Source: DSXH01 sp020724325 (GTDB lineage Bacteria > Bacteroidota > Ignavibacteria > Ignavibacteriales > Melioribacteraceae). Taken from it: a DNA stretch of 64,000 bases. Below, one piece after another: positions 9,240-18,640 of this stretch. Numbering within the stretch: position 1 is the stretch's first letter; every line of letters starts with the position of its first letter. The position numbers were made by a program, and so were the translations under genes. The notes below the pieces were generated by a model, which did not search any database, was not told where the DNA came from, and saw nothing but the letters and a program-made list of their open reading frames with translations. The DNA is taken from the NCBI GenBank assembly GCA_040756515.1, contig JBFLYW010000019.1, positions 1-64,000 of the forward strand. The letters are read 5' to 3'.

Positions 9240-10367
9240 ATGGATCAGCTTCATTTAAAATCTTGCGATCGTATTAATTATGGAAGTTACTATACACCAA
9301 AATGGGTTGTTGATATTGTCTACAAATTTTTAAACGACCGCATCAAAAATATAAACGATTATTTTATTCTGGATACTTCTTGTGGATATGGTAGTTTTTT
9401 GCGTGGAGAAAAAGCTATTGGGGCAGATATAGATAAAAAAGCTATTTCTGTAGCAATTAAAAATTTTCCGCAATATACTTATTTCCATCACAACAGCTTA
9501 TTAAATATAGCAAGAGAGAAATATAATTTAAGCGAACAAGACAAAATTATTATTGTTGGAAACCCTCCCTATAATGACATTACTTCAATAATAAGAAATA
9601 ATATAAAGCAAAATATCTGTTCAAGGGATCACGATGTTGCGTCTCGAGATTTCGGAATTTCTTTTTTGTTATCCTACAGCAAACTTCGGGCGGATTATGT
9701 GTGTGTTCTACATCCATTATCATATTTAATAAAGAAAACAAATTTTGATAGTCTTGGTAACTTTAAAAATAATTATAGGCTGAAAGATGCATTAATTATA
9801 AGCTCGTGTGTTTTTACAGAAACCTCTAAATCAACTTGTTTCCCAATAATAATTGCGCTTTACGAAAATGATTTATCCGGTATGGATTATAATTTTATTT
9901 ATCATTATGAATTTAAGACAGCCGATAAAAAAATTTTTTCGTTAAATCAGTTTGATTATATCTCGAACTATCTAACAAAATACCCTAATCAAAAATATGT
10001 TCGTCAAGACGATACAATAGCTTACTTCTGGACAATGCGGGATATAAATGCGTTAAAAAGGTCTAGGACATTTGTATTTGAAGAAAGTTATAATACTATT
10101 CGAGTTACAAAAGACTTTTTTGCATATTATTGTTATGTGGACATATTCAAAGAATATATTTCTCACATTCCATATTATCTTGGTAATTGTGATATAGTGA
10201 TTGATGATAAATCATTTAATGATGTTAAAGAAATTTTTATTAATAAATGTATTCGAAAATATCCCGGCTTACAGAAATATTTTAATTTCGGTGATTTACC
10301 AATAGAAACAGATAGAATACTTGATGAATATTTTAAAAAACTTTTAAGGGAACACTACGTGGATTAA
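9240..10367 (+). CDS. Orphan type II N6-adenine DNA methyltransferase
   Basis: A 375-residue SAM-dependent methyltransferase. Motif I is LDTSCGYGSF (residues 44-53), acidic binding residues follow at IGADID, and the catalytic NPPY is N108-Y111 (VGNPPYND). The N-terminal NYGSYYTPKWVVDIVYKF is typical of gamma-class adenine methylases of the type II (XbaI-like) kind. No restriction gene sits next to it, so it is an orphan methylase or a relic of a restriction-modification system. It is more AT-rich than its neighbours, which fits transfer. The ATG is preceded by AGTAGAATAGT, a weak ribosome site. Confidence 0.85.
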   Translation: MDQLHLKSCDRINYGSYYTPKWVVDIVYKFLNDRIKNINDYFILDTSCGYGSFLRGEKAIGADIDKKAISVAIKNFPQYTYFHHNSLLNIAREKYNLSEQDKIIIVGNPPYNDITSIIRNNIKQNICSRDHDVASRDFGISFLLSYSKLRADYVCVLHPLSYLIKKTNFDSLGNFKNNYRLKDALIISSCVFTETSKSTCFPIIIALYENDLSGMDYNFIYHYEFKTADKKIFSLNQFDYISNYLTKYPNQKYVRQDDTIAYFWTMRDINALKRSRTFVFEESYNTIRVTKDFFAYYCYVDIFKEYISHIPYYLGNCDIVIDDKSFNDVKEIFINKCIRKYPGLQKYFNFGDLPIETDRILDEYFKKLLREHYVD

Positions 10368-10473
10368 CAGCAAAGATGATAAAGAAATGCATACTGTCAA
10401 AATTTATCCATAGATAATTTAGTGTGTTTAATATTATTTTAGAAACAGCCCGTAATAATTTTAGCGAGGTCCC

Positions 10474-11700
10474 ATGGAAAAGTTAAAAATTATTTTCTCG
10501 GTTTTATTAATATTCATAGCCGGATGCGAAACATCTTCTCAGTTCAATGATGAAACTCCGATGCGGGAACTTACCCGCGCAGAAAAACAGCTGGTTGCCT
10601 CTTCTGATAATTTTGCATTAAAGATATTCAAAAAAATTGCTGAAGATGCGCTTGGAGAAAATGTTTTTATTTCTCCCTTAAGCATTTCAATAGCTCTTGG
10701 CATGACACTTAACGGAGCCGATGGAAACACATATGAAGCAATGCGTTCCACACTTTCACTATCCGGCATAACCCAGCAGGAAGTTAATGAATCGTATCAA
10801 TCTCTAATGCAACTTCTTACAAAAATAGACGGTAAAGTAATAATGCAGATTGCCAATTCAATCTGGTATAGAAACACAATTTCTGTAAAACCAGATTTTA
10901 TTGAGACAAACAAAAAGTATTTTGATGCAGTAATCAGTCCAATGAACTTCAACGACCCGGCAACAGTAAATGCAATCAACAATTGGGTTAAAGAATCTAC
11001 CAACGGCAAGATTGATAAAATTGTTGAGAATATTGATCCTCAAACAATAATGTACCTTATTAATGCAATTTATTTCAAAGGTGCCTGGCAGTATCAGTTC
11101 GATAAGAATAAAACAACAGATGACCTTTTCAAAAAAGAATCGGGCGCAACAGTTCAATGCAAGATGATGAATATGGAAACAGATTTTTATATCTCGTCTA
11201 ATAATACTTTTACAATGCTGGATATTCCTTACGGCAAAGGAAACTTTAGCATGACAATACTATTACCTGCTAAAGAAAAAACTGTTAAGGACGTAGTTAA
11301 TGTTTTGACCGATGCTGCATGGAAAAATTCTCTAAATAGCTTGAGTAAAATGAAAAAGCAGCTTTATATGCCAAGGTTCAAGATGGAGTATAAAAGTAAA
11401 TTGAACGAAACACTAAAAGCTCTGGGAATGGAAATTGCATTCGATCCTTACAGCGCTAATTTCAAAAAAATATACGAAGGAGTTGGCAACGCATATATTA
11501 GCAGTGTTGACCACAAAACTTTTGTTGATGTTAACGAAGAAGGAACTGAAGCCGCTGCGGTTACTTCTGTAACTGTTGGAGTTACTTCAATTCAGGATAA
11601 TATTATTAAGCTTGATAGACCTTTTATTTTCGTAATTAGAGAAAAGACAAGCAACTGTATTTTATTTATTGGTAAGCTGGAGGATCCTTCGGTTCAATAA
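10474..11700 (+). CDS. Serpin-family protease inhibitor, lipoprotein
   Basis: A 408-residue serpin with a lipobox (LIFIAGC, Cys ~18), so it is probably anchored to a membrane facing the periplasm or outside. Family landmarks are NVFISPLSISIALGMTLNGA, LINAIYFKGAWQYQFD, PRFKMEYK, and the C-terminal DRPFIFVIREKTSNCILFIGKL. The hinge of the reactive loop, EEGTEAAAV (from E355), has the small residues needed for loop insertion, so it should be inhibitory; counting 17 residues from E355 puts P1 near T371 in GVTS. The loop has no Arg or Lys at P1, pointing to elastase-like or other small-residue proteases rather than trypsin. No protease gene is adjacent. Confidence 0.93.
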   Translation: MEKLKIIFSVLLIFIAGCETSSQFNDETPMRELTRAEKQLVASSDNFALKIFKKIAEDALGENVFISPLSISIALGMTLNGADGNTYEAMRSTLSLSGITQQEVNESYQSLMQLLTKIDGKVIMQIANSIWYRNTISVKPDFIETNKKYFDAVISPMNFNDPATVNAINNWVKESTNGKIDKIVENIDPQTIMYLINAIYFKGAWQYQFDKNKTTDDLFKKESGATVQCKMMNMETDFYISSNNTFTMLDIPYGKGNFSMTILLPAKEKTVKDVVNVLTDAAWKNSLNSLSKMKKQLYMPRFKMEYKSKLNETLKALGMEIAFDPYSANFKKIYEGVGNAYISSVDHKTFVDVNEEGTEAAAVTSVTVGVTSIQDNIIKLDRPFIFVIREKTSNCILFIGKLEDPSVQ

Positions 11701-12000
11701 TATTGTATTATCGAAACAAATTGAAGCTTTATTTGAAATATTCTCTTCGGTTTATACAATTAAGAAAATTATCCCAAGCTTAATTCTGGACAAATGAAAA
11801 TTTTCGGAATTTACTGATTAGCTGAAAATAAATCTTAATAACAAAGAGCGTCTTTAAAAGAAGGAGCGCAAAGAACACAGAGTAAACGCAGAACCCGCAA
11901 TGTGTTTTAATGCAAACCCTGCTCTCTAAATTAAAGCAAATTAATAATCCTTAGAACGAAGTCACAAGCATCAATCATCTAACACGTTTCACCAATAACA
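11701..12000. other. Intergenic region without a gene
   Basis: I see no open frame with coding character. A stretch near 11845-11900 (AACAAAGAGCG..., GCGCAAAGAACACAGAG) resembles degenerate low-complexity spacers seen elsewhere in the window, for example at 2105-2140. The palindromic element starts immediately afterwards. Confidence 0.4.
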
Positions 12001-12104
12001 TATGGGCATCTCTAAAAACTATTTTTTAGGTAAATAGAACACGGATAAACACAGATAAAACTGATTTCCGCTGATTGCATTTGAGGTTTTTAGAGATGCC
12101 CATA
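12001..12104. repeat. MITE-like palindromic element, copy 1, with a 5-bp direct repeat
   Basis: The element begins TATGGGCATCTCTAAAAACT and ends with its near-perfect inverse (AGGTTTTTAGAGATGCCCATA). TAACA occurs directly on both sides (11996-12000 and 12105-12109), which looks like a target-site duplication. The core contains GATAAACACAGATAAAACTG and ATTTCCGCTGATT. Copies with the same core are at 37471, 42689 and 60744. No protein is encoded, so it would be non-autonomous. Confidence 0.75.
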
Positions 12105-12129
12105 TAACAATAACACCGATAACCAACTT

Positions 12130-14277
12130 TTACCAGATTCTAATTGCACATCCTCCGCCCGGTGCAAGTATTATTTTCAATACATCTTTTGATGTAACAG
12201 ATTTATTAATTATTTCGTAACTCATCGGATTTTTTTCCCAGTGAGCATCTTTTGCATCGGCATAAATTGTTGCAGTATAATTTTTATTGTTGTCGAGAAA
12301 GTTCAACGGAATTTCGGCAGTCCTTCCGTTTTCATCGGTAATTGCACCTATAAACCATTCATTTTTTCCTTTTGTTTTACGAGCAACGGTAATAAAATCC
12401 CCGGGCTCTGCTTCAATATATTTTGTATCGTCCCAATCAACCGCAACATCTTTAATGAACTGAAACGCATCAAGATGTTTCTCATAATTCTCGGGAATAT
12501 CGGCTGCCATTTGCAGCGGGGAATACAAAGTAACATAAAGCGCTAATTGCTTTGCAAGTGTTGTATGAACTTGTTCTTTTTTATCTGGGTTGTAATAGTT
12601 CATCTTTATTTGAAAAATTCCCGGTGTATAATCCATTGGTCCGCCCATTAATCTTGTAAACGGTAAAATCGTTTCATGTTCTGGTGGATTTCCTACACTC
12701 CAGGCATTAAACTCATTACCGCGAGCCGACTCGCATGCGAGCCAATTTGGATAAGTACGATGCAGCCCGGTTGGTCTAACTGCTTCGTGTGCATTCAGCA
12801 TTAACTTATTCTTTGCAAGACGTTCTGCAACGCGAACATAATGCTGAACCATCCACTGCCCATCGTGGAATTCTCCACGGGGAATAATACGTGCAACATA
12901 ACCTGTTTTTACTGCCGGGTATCCGTACTTTTTCATGAAATCGTACGCTTCGTCCATCCGTCTTTCGTAATTAGTAACTGAGGAGGATGTTTCATGATGC
13001 ATAATCATCTTAACATTTTTAGATGCAGCATAATTAGAAATCTCTTCAACATCAAAGTCTGGATACGGCGTAACAAAATCGAAAACTTCTTCCTTCCATT
13101 TTCCAAACCAATCTTCCCATCCAACATTCCAGCCCTCAACAAGAACTCCGTCAAATCCATGCTTGGCAGCAAAGTCGATATATCGTTTTGTTCTTTCAGT
13201 TGTAGCGCCGTGAATTCCGTTTGGTTTAAGACTTTTCCAATCCGTGGATTTCAAACAAACGTTGTTTACATTTGCGTAATTCCAGGATGCAGTACCGACA
13301 TGCATTTCCCACCAGATGCCAACATATTTCATCGGTTTGATCCAGCTTGTATCGTCTATCTTTGACGGTTCGTTAAGATTTAGAATTGTTTTTGATGCGA
13401 GGATATCTGCTGCTTTATCGCTAACAATAACTGTCCGCCACGGAGTTTTACATGGAGTCTGCATATAAGCTTTGTTTCCAACAGCATCCGGAACAAGGTG
13501 CGAAGTTAAAATGAAATTTGATTGATCAATTTCCAAATGCATCGCGGGATAATCGACTAATGCAGCTTCGAAAATATTGATATACAATTTTTCGGAAGTT
13601 TTCATCATCAATGGTGATTGAACAAAGTTTTTTCCGATTATTGTTTTCGAAAAAATTTCATTTACTTTTGTTGCATAAGTAGCATCTACTTTGCTGAGGG
13701 TTGATTTGGTGTAATAATATTCATTTGTATCGTAATCGCCGGGGATCCAAAATGCAATATGATCTTCTGTTAAACTGAATTGTGTTAGCTCGTCTGCAAC
13801 AGTAAAATAATTGAGATTATCCTGCATCGGAAATTCGTATCGGAAACCAAGTCCGTCATTAAATAACCGGAAACGGATTATCATTTGTCTGTTATTTTGA
13901 GTCGGCTGCAAAAGTGTAACCGCTAACTCTCTGTAATTATTCCGGATCGAACTAACCTCGCCCCAAACCGGGTGCCATATTTCATCTACTATACTTGAAT
14001 CAACTTTACTTGTAACAAAACCTTTATCTAAGGAAGGAACATTTTCTGCGCTTGGTGATAGCTTATCTATACCGGTATTTGCATACATATCTTTCAATTT
14101 CAATCCGAGACGGCTTTCTTTTACAACTTCATAATTTTTGTAACCCAGCTTGTAGGCTGGAATTCCATCGCTGGTTAACTTAAATGTTAAGACAAGGTTA
14201 CCGTCGGGCGATTTAATTGATTGTGCGCTGCTAACTGAAAAAGCTGTCAAAAAAAATAATGTGATAATTTGTTTCAT
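12130..14277 (-). CDS. Glycoside hydrolase family 97, inverting alpha-glucosidase (SusB-like)
   Basis: ATG 14277 gives a signal peptide (MKQIITLFFLTAFSVSSAQ) and has AGGAAAAAT just upstream; the longer frame starting at 14385 is not signal-like. The 715-residue product has the GH97 N-terminal beta-sandwich and catalytic barrel. Glutamates E429 (HHETSSS), E498 (NAHEAVRPTG) and E522 (SARGNEF) are spaced 69 and 24 residues apart, exactly as E439, E508 and E532 of Bacteroides SusB, so an inverting enzyme acting on alpha-glucosides is expected. It is periplasmic. There is no susC/susD pair or starch regulator in the window. Confidence 0.93.
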   Translation of the reverse strand: MKQIITLFFLTAFSVSSAQSIKSPDGNLVLTFKLTSDGIPAYKLGYKNYEVVKESRLGLKLKDMYANTGIDKLSPSAENVPSLDKGFVTSKVDSSIVDEIWHPVWGEVSSIRNNYRELAVTLLQPTQNNRQMIIRFRLFNDGLGFRYEFPMQDNLNYFTVADELTQFSLTEDHIAFWIPGDYDTNEYYYTKSTLSKVDATYATKVNEIFSKTIIGKNFVQSPLMMKTSEKLYINIFEAALVDYPAMHLEIDQSNFILTSHLVPDAVGNKAYMQTPCKTPWRTVIVSDKAADILASKTILNLNEPSKIDDTSWIKPMKYVGIWWEMHVGTASWNYANVNNVCLKSTDWKSLKPNGIHGATTERTKRYIDFAAKHGFDGVLVEGWNVGWEDWFGKWKEEVFDFVTPYPDFDVEEISNYAASKNVKMIMHHETSSSVTNYERRMDEAYDFMKKYGYPAVKTGYVARIIPRGEFHDGQWMVQHYVRVAERLAKNKLMLNAHEAVRPTGLHRTYPNWLACESARGNEFNAWSVGNPPEHETILPFTRLMGGPMDYTPGIFQIKMNYYNPDKKEQVHTTLAKQLALYVTLYSPLQMAADIPENYEKHLDAFQFIKDVAVDWDDTKYIEAEPGDFITVARKTKGKNEWFIGAITDENGRTAEIPLNFLDNNKNYTATIYADAKDAHWEKNPMSYEIINKSVTSKDVLKIILAPGGGCAIRIW

Positions 14278-14507
14278 ATTTTTCCTCATCAAAGTAATGT
14301 TAGTACATAACAAAACAACCGGATGCAAGTTATTTGTATCAAAAAAGATTTGCAAGAAACAAAACAGATTAGAAAAGATTTTCATTCAGAATTGTAAAGC
14401 TTTGGTTGAGAACACTAAAGAAGCGATGAGAACACAATTAATTTCATTATGGATTTTGCAGCTTCTCCGGGCAATCAGCGCTGGTTTATTAATCAGCGTT
14501 CCAATCA

Positions 14508-14837
14508 TCAATCAACTATCAGCAGTTTAACATAACCCTTGGTTCTCGACCGGTGTGGAATATCATCATCGGCAACCTGGTAACTCATGCCCGGATAAAG
14601 AATAGTTTCTCTTCCGTCTTTAAGCTGGGTAATTAATTCGCCTTCAAGAACATAAACAACGTGACCGCGGCTGCACCAGTGATCTGCCAAATAATTTTCT
14701 GAGTATTCAACAATTCGAACGCGAATATTTCCCTGTTCAAATGTCCGCCAGTATGCTTTACCAGATTCACCTTTAAATTCTTTACTTTCCACTTTGCTCC
14801 AGTCGGTTACAGTATATTTAACATTTTCTATTTTCAT
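14508..14837 (-). CDS. Small cupin-fold protein
   Basis: A 109-residue single-domain cupin. The core is LADHWCSRGHVVYVLEGEL with metal-binding-like His residues, then GRETILYPGMSYQVADDDIPHR. It belongs to the DHCW-motif cupin type as I remember it. The stop lies 1 base from the start-side gene: it begins 1 base after the end of the transglutaminase-like gene at 14839, so the two are co-transcribed from the M14 peptidase gene. The substrate is unknown. Confidence 0.8.
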   Translation of the reverse strand: MKIENVKYTVTDWSKVESKEFKGESGKAYWRTFEQGNIRVRIVEYSENYLADHWCSRGHVVYVLEGELITQLKDGRETILYPGMSYQVADDDIPHRSRTKGYVKLLIVD

Positions 14838-14838
14838 T

Positions 14839-15504
14839 TTAACTCCGGGTTTTCTTCTTCGGCTGGAACAAACCTTTTTCTATCGAACCCGCAAAACAAA
14901 GCTTTACAACTTCTTTATCTGCCCCGCTTAGTTCCCTTATCATTTTTTTTGTTAAGATCGGATAATGTTTTATTGTAAATAAAAAATCTCCTATATATCC
15001 CAAATCTTCATCTGTTGTCATCCAATTATATTTATCAAAACGGGAGAGATTAACCGGAACAGAATAGCTCCGCAAAGATTTTTCTCCAAGTGTATTGAAG
15101 TAAAAATCGAAGTATGACATTACCAGTTCTCTAAGCGTGCGATAAACCGGTTCTCTAAATCTTAAAGTTGTAGTATTGGATTTTGCAGCCGCTCCATAAC
15201 AATTGTTTTGTTTGAATAATGCAATTACATGGTCGTCGTCATTATGTGCTATTAGGTCAACTATCAAAGGTTTATGTCCCAAGACTCTTAATGCAGCCGC
15301 TGCAAATAGAGCGCCTTCAAAACAGTTTGCGGTTCTGCTGTAAATTATTTTTTTAGGCGAGCAAGTTATATAATCCGGATTATAATTCGTTTCGTTAAGA
15401 AAAGACTGAATACCTTCCGGGGTTTTTAAGCTTTTCAGAAAATTAATTTCGTCAGCCGAAAATTTTCCTGATTCTATTTTGTCGTTATTAATTTTAAAAC
15501 TCAT
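14839..15504 (-). CDS. Transglutaminase-like / cysteine-protease-fold protein
   Basis: 221 residues from ATG 15504; an in-frame TTG at 15516 overlaps the upstream stop and is less likely. A Cys in RTANCFEGALFAAAALR, a His in DDDHVIALF and a later conserved segment LRFREPVYRTLRELVMSYFDFY fit a transglutaminase-like Cys-His catalytic core. There is no signal peptide. It lies between an M14 peptidase and a cupin on the same strand. The precise activity is not predictable. Confidence 0.65.
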   Translation of the reverse strand: MSFKINNDKIESGKFSADEINFLKSLKTPEGIQSFLNETNYNPDYITCSPKKIIYSRTANCFEGALFAAAALRVLGHKPLIVDLIAHNDDDHVIALFKQNNCYGAAAKSNTTTLRFREPVYRTLRELVMSYFDFYFNTLGEKSLRSYSVPVNLSRFDKYNWMTTDEDLGYIGDFLFTIKHYPILTKKMIRELSGADKEVVKLCFAGSIEKGLFQPKKKTRS

Positions 15505-15512
15505 TGATTTAT

Positions 15513-17144
15513 TCAAAACTTTTGGGATTTGATCTCAACCTTCTCCATAACTTTATAAACAGGGTATGGTAAAAATCCTCCTCCCCACTGCGGTACCAAA
15601 TAGTTATCGAAAAAATTCCAATGAAGAAGCCCGTCATCTGTTTCGGGCTCTAATAGATATGCCGCAACATTTGCAAGCGGCTGAGCAAGTCTTACAACAA
15701 CAGTTCCTTTATTAAACTTTTTCTTTTCGGCAATAAATTCTCCTTTAACAATATTATTGTAGTGCCCCTGGTTAAGCCGCTGCTCGGGCTTAAGTTCCTT
15801 TATTTTGAAAGTCTGAACATCCAGTTCTATATCCGATGCAAGTTGTTCTAGCTTTATGCCATGAGTTTTTAATAGATTAATAACCTTCGAATCCATAACA
15901 GATAATAAGTAAGCATACGGAAGTTTTACTTGCTTTGTTGGCAGATAGTCTGCTAAATAAGGAACAGTAACAACTTTTTTAATTTCGGTAGGATACAATC
16001 TTTCCCGCCCGTTAGCATCCTTGCGGGTTTCCAGTTCATACGTATTAACTGTAATAGGAACTTTAGTTGGCACAACGCGAGATGAAATTGCAATAGAATC
16101 TTTATCGGTTAGATTACTTCCACGCTCAACTGTTTTTTCATCAACCTCTTTTAATATTTTTTTAATCTCATTTTTATTTTCAATTACATTGTCAACGATT
16201 GCCCATAGAAGGTTATAAGTGCCTATTACCCGATCCTTAAATTCAGAATAAACATAATTCTCATTCAATATTCCGATACGGTTACGAAGCCCTACATAAT
16301 TAACAATGTAGCGCGGTTCATAAGCATAAGAGATCCATCCTTTTGAATGATCGCGCTGGTCAACAAATTCTCCGTAATATAAGTTCATTGTGTTGTACTT
16401 ATTAGATAATGTGTATGAAACTGCCGGCATCAGTTTATCGCGGGTATAAGCAATCAAACTTGTATCTCCGGCGGGATTCATCATCCAAGTAAATGAAACA
16501 GGTTCCTGTCTGTATGAACCGTTTGTAGTGTGAAGGTCAACAAAAACAGCTGGATCCCATTTATTAAATGCATTTAGCAAGCCTTTTACTTCTGGAGTTT
16601 CAACTTTCATTGCATCGCGGTTCAAATCTAAATTCTGTCCGTTATAACGAATTCCTACTCCGTTCTTCGGTCCTTTCTGATGCGGACGGTTAGAAGTACT
16701 TATCAATTCATTTCCATCGGCGTTAAAAATTGGACAGACAAGCAGAACAACATCTTTCAACAATTCTTTTCTATTCAATAGCAGATCTCTTACAAACATT
16801 AGCGACGCTTCTTTACCCTCCACTTCACCAGCATGAATATTTCCCTGAATATAAACAACTATTCGTTTATCATTCTTTAAGTCAGCCGGTGTTTTTGGCA
16901 AAGGTTTGCCAATAATCATCAGCGGGATGCTGCGCCCCTCAGTTGAAACCGCAAGTGTTTCAACGCGGAAATCTTTCGATAACTTGCCTAATGAGTTAAT
17001 AAAATTTATTACATCTTCGTAACGGGAAGTAGATTCATAGTTTGAAATTTCTGCTGCTGTTAAAGGGTGGTCATTCTTAAACTGCGCTGTTGAAATAGAT
17101 AAAGCAATAAAAAGCAAAACGATAAACATTAGTAGTGAACGCAT
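15513..17144 (-). CDS. Secreted M14-family zinc carboxypeptidase
   Basis: A 543-residue protein with a signal peptide (MRSLLMFIVLLFIALSISTAQ). The zinc motif HxxE is H104-E107 in GNIHAGEVEGKE and the third ligand is H205 in VDLHTTNGS. The NRDAMK and YNGQNLDLNR segments are typical. The catalytic Glu is probably in GILNENYVYSEF, but this is less sure. The C-terminal ~200 residues extend beyond the catalytic domain. The gene heads a minus-strand operon with the transglutaminase-like and cupin genes and is divergent from the DUF2891 gene. Confidence 0.9.
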   Translation of the reverse strand: MRSLLMFIVLLFIALSISTAQFKNDHPLTAAEISNYESTSRYEDVINFINSLGKLSKDFRVETLAVSTEGRSIPLMIIGKPLPKTPADLKNDKRIVVYIQGNIHAGEVEGKEASLMFVRDLLLNRKELLKDVVLLVCPIFNADGNELISTSNRPHQKGPKNGVGIRYNGQNLDLNRDAMKVETPEVKGLLNAFNKWDPAVFVDLHTTNGSYRQEPVSFTWMMNPAGDTSLIAYTRDKLMPAVSYTLSNKYNTMNLYYGEFVDQRDHSKGWISYAYEPRYIVNYVGLRNRIGILNENYVYSEFKDRVIGTYNLLWAIVDNVIENKNEIKKILKEVDEKTVERGSNLTDKDSIAISSRVVPTKVPITVNTYELETRKDANGRERLYPTEIKKVVTVPYLADYLPTKQVKLPYAYLLSVMDSKVINLLKTHGIKLEQLASDIELDVQTFKIKELKPEQRLNQGHYNNIVKGEFIAEKKKFNKGTVVVRLAQPLANVAAYLLEPETDDGLLHWNFFDNYLVPQWGGGFLPYPVYKVMEKVEIKSQKF

Positions 17145-17190
17145 TAAATTTTCCTTTATTCAGTTTATTACTACATAAAAATAAAATTGT

Positions 17191-17197
17191 TATCTTG
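17191..17197 (+). promoter_or_regulatory. Candidate promoter element TATCTTG
   Basis: TATCTTG lies 43 bases before the DUF2891 start and resembles the TAnnTT(A/T)G class seen upstream of other genes in this window. No clear -33 TTG partner is visible at the usual distance. Weak evidence. Confidence 0.25.
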
Positions 17198-17239
17198 ATA
17201 TATCAATTGAGCAAGATCAATAAAATTCATGGTGGAAAA

Positions 17240-18325
17240 ATGAAAAGATTATTTACGTTCTGTCTTGTAATCTGTTTTTGGCTCTCCTCAAGTGCCGGTC
17301 AGAACAAGAACGGGTTAAATTTGGATTTTAATGTTGCATCGGGTTTTGCTAAGCTTGCCCTTAAATGTATCCAGAAAGAATATCCAAACAAACTGGATCA
17401 TGTAATGAACGACGCAAGCGAAGTAGAGCCGCCTTCAAAACTTCATCCCGCATTTTACGGTTGTTTCGATTGGCACTCATCTGTTCACGGACACTGGATG
17501 CTTATCCGTTTACTTAAACTTTTTCCGGATCTCGAAAACGCTTTAGAGACCCGAAAAGCACTTAACGAAAATCTAAGCGAAAGTAACATAAAAAGTGAAG
17601 TGGAATATTTAAATAAGCCAAACAGAAAATCATTTGAACGAACTTACGGCTGGGCTTGGTTGCTAAAATTAGCAGAAGAACTTCAGGGCTGGGATGACCC
17701 GCAAGGGAAAACCTGGTTTGCCAATTTAAAACCATTGGCTGATGCAATTGTTCAACGATATATTGATTTCATTCCAAAACAGAATTATCCTATCCGAACC
17801 GGTGTGCATCCTAATACTGCTTTTGGCATTTCATTCGCGCTCGATTATGCGCGGGCAACAAAAAATTATCATTTAGAATCTCTTCTAATCGAAAGAGGAA
17901 TGACATACTACTATAACGATACGAACTATGACGCAAAGTGGGAGCCGGGCGGGGAGGATTTCTTTTCACCGGCATTGATGGAAGCCGACCTGATGAGAAG
18001 AATTCTCGAACCAAACCATTTTGAAGAATGGTTCAAAAAATTTCTGCCCGATGCTTCAAAAACAAAAAGTCTGCTTGAACCCGCCGTAGTTACGGATAGA
18101 ACCGATCCTAAACTTGTTCATCTCGATGGTTTGAACCTAAGCCGTGCTTGGTGCATGTTTGGTATAGCAAATCATCTGCCGAAAAATGATCCGCTTAGAA
18201 AAATTTTTATTACTTCTGCAATTAAACATGCCAAAACCGGCTTACAGTATATTAGCAGCGGGAACTATGAAGGCGAGCACTGGCTCGCTTCTTTTGCGGT
18301 TTATATGCTGGCGGAAATAAAGTAA
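17240..18325 (+). CDS. DUF2891-family secreted protein
   Basis: ATG 17240 follows GGTGG and opens a signal peptide (to SSSAGQ, about residue 21), so it is preferred to the longer frame at 17135. The 361-residue product is an alpha-helical, Trp- and His-rich protein: HPAFYGCFDWHSSVHGHW, RTYGWAWLLKLAEEL, TGVHPNTAFGISFALDYA, WEPGGEDFFSP, and GEHWLASFAVYML at the end. This is the DUF2891 pattern, with an alpha/alpha-barrel look. Biochemical role is unknown; the conserved acidic and His clefts suggest an enzyme. Confidence 0.85.
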   Translation: MKRLFTFCLVICFWLSSSAGQNKNGLNLDFNVASGFAKLALKCIQKEYPNKLDHVMNDASEVEPPSKLHPAFYGCFDWHSSVHGHWMLIRLLKLFPDLENALETRKALNENLSESNIKSEVEYLNKPNRKSFERTYGWAWLLKLAEELQGWDDPQGKTWFANLKPLADAIVQRYIDFIPKQNYPIRTGVHPNTAFGISFALDYARATKNYHLESLLIERGMTYYYNDTNYDAKWEPGGEDFFSPALMEADLMRRILEPNHFEEWFKKFLPDASKTKSLLEPAVVTDRTDPKLVHLDGLNLSRAWCMFGIANHLPKNDPLRKIFITSAIKHAKTGLQYISSGNYEGEHWLASFAVYMLAEIK

Positions 18326-18334
18326 CGTACGTAG

Positions 18335-18640
18335 ACTTCTAAAAAATTCAGTAGTGTTATTTCGAAGGAGCGAAGCGACTGAGAAGAGTCATTTCGAAGG
18401 AGCGAAGCGACTGAGAAGAGTCATTTCGAAGGAGCGAAGCGACTGAGAAACAACAACCTTGAAGGTCATGAGGAAATAGATTACAATTCTTGACCTTCAA
18501 GGTTTAGGTTCCGAGCCCAGAATACGAATAGATTCTTCACTTCACTTCGTTCGGTTCAGAATGACAGTACACTTTTTACTCTGTCATTCTGAGGATCCCG
18601 ACTTGTCGAGCGACGAAGAATTGTCATTCTAAGAAGATTG
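18335..18640. repeat. Modular MITE-like repeat unit with three tandem 32-bp copies
   Basis: The left end ACTTCTAAAAAATTCAG resembles the ends at 51365 and 53477. Inside are three tandem 32-bp units (18357-18388, 18389-18420, 18421-18452) of the type TCATTTCGAAGGAGCGAAGC plus 12 more bases. Next comes an inverted repeat ACCTTGAAGGTCA (18456-18468) / TGACCTTCAAGGT (18491-18503), then TTCACTTCGTTCGG- and TCTGTCATTCTGAG-type stretches. The right end is not clear. The rest of 18326-18764 shows no gene. Confidence 0.7.

Noticed and set aside
18357..18452. Three repeats spaced regularly considered as a CRISPR array
   Set aside because: The copies are directly adjacent with no spacers and contain inner palindromes typical of dispersed repeats; no cas genes nearby.
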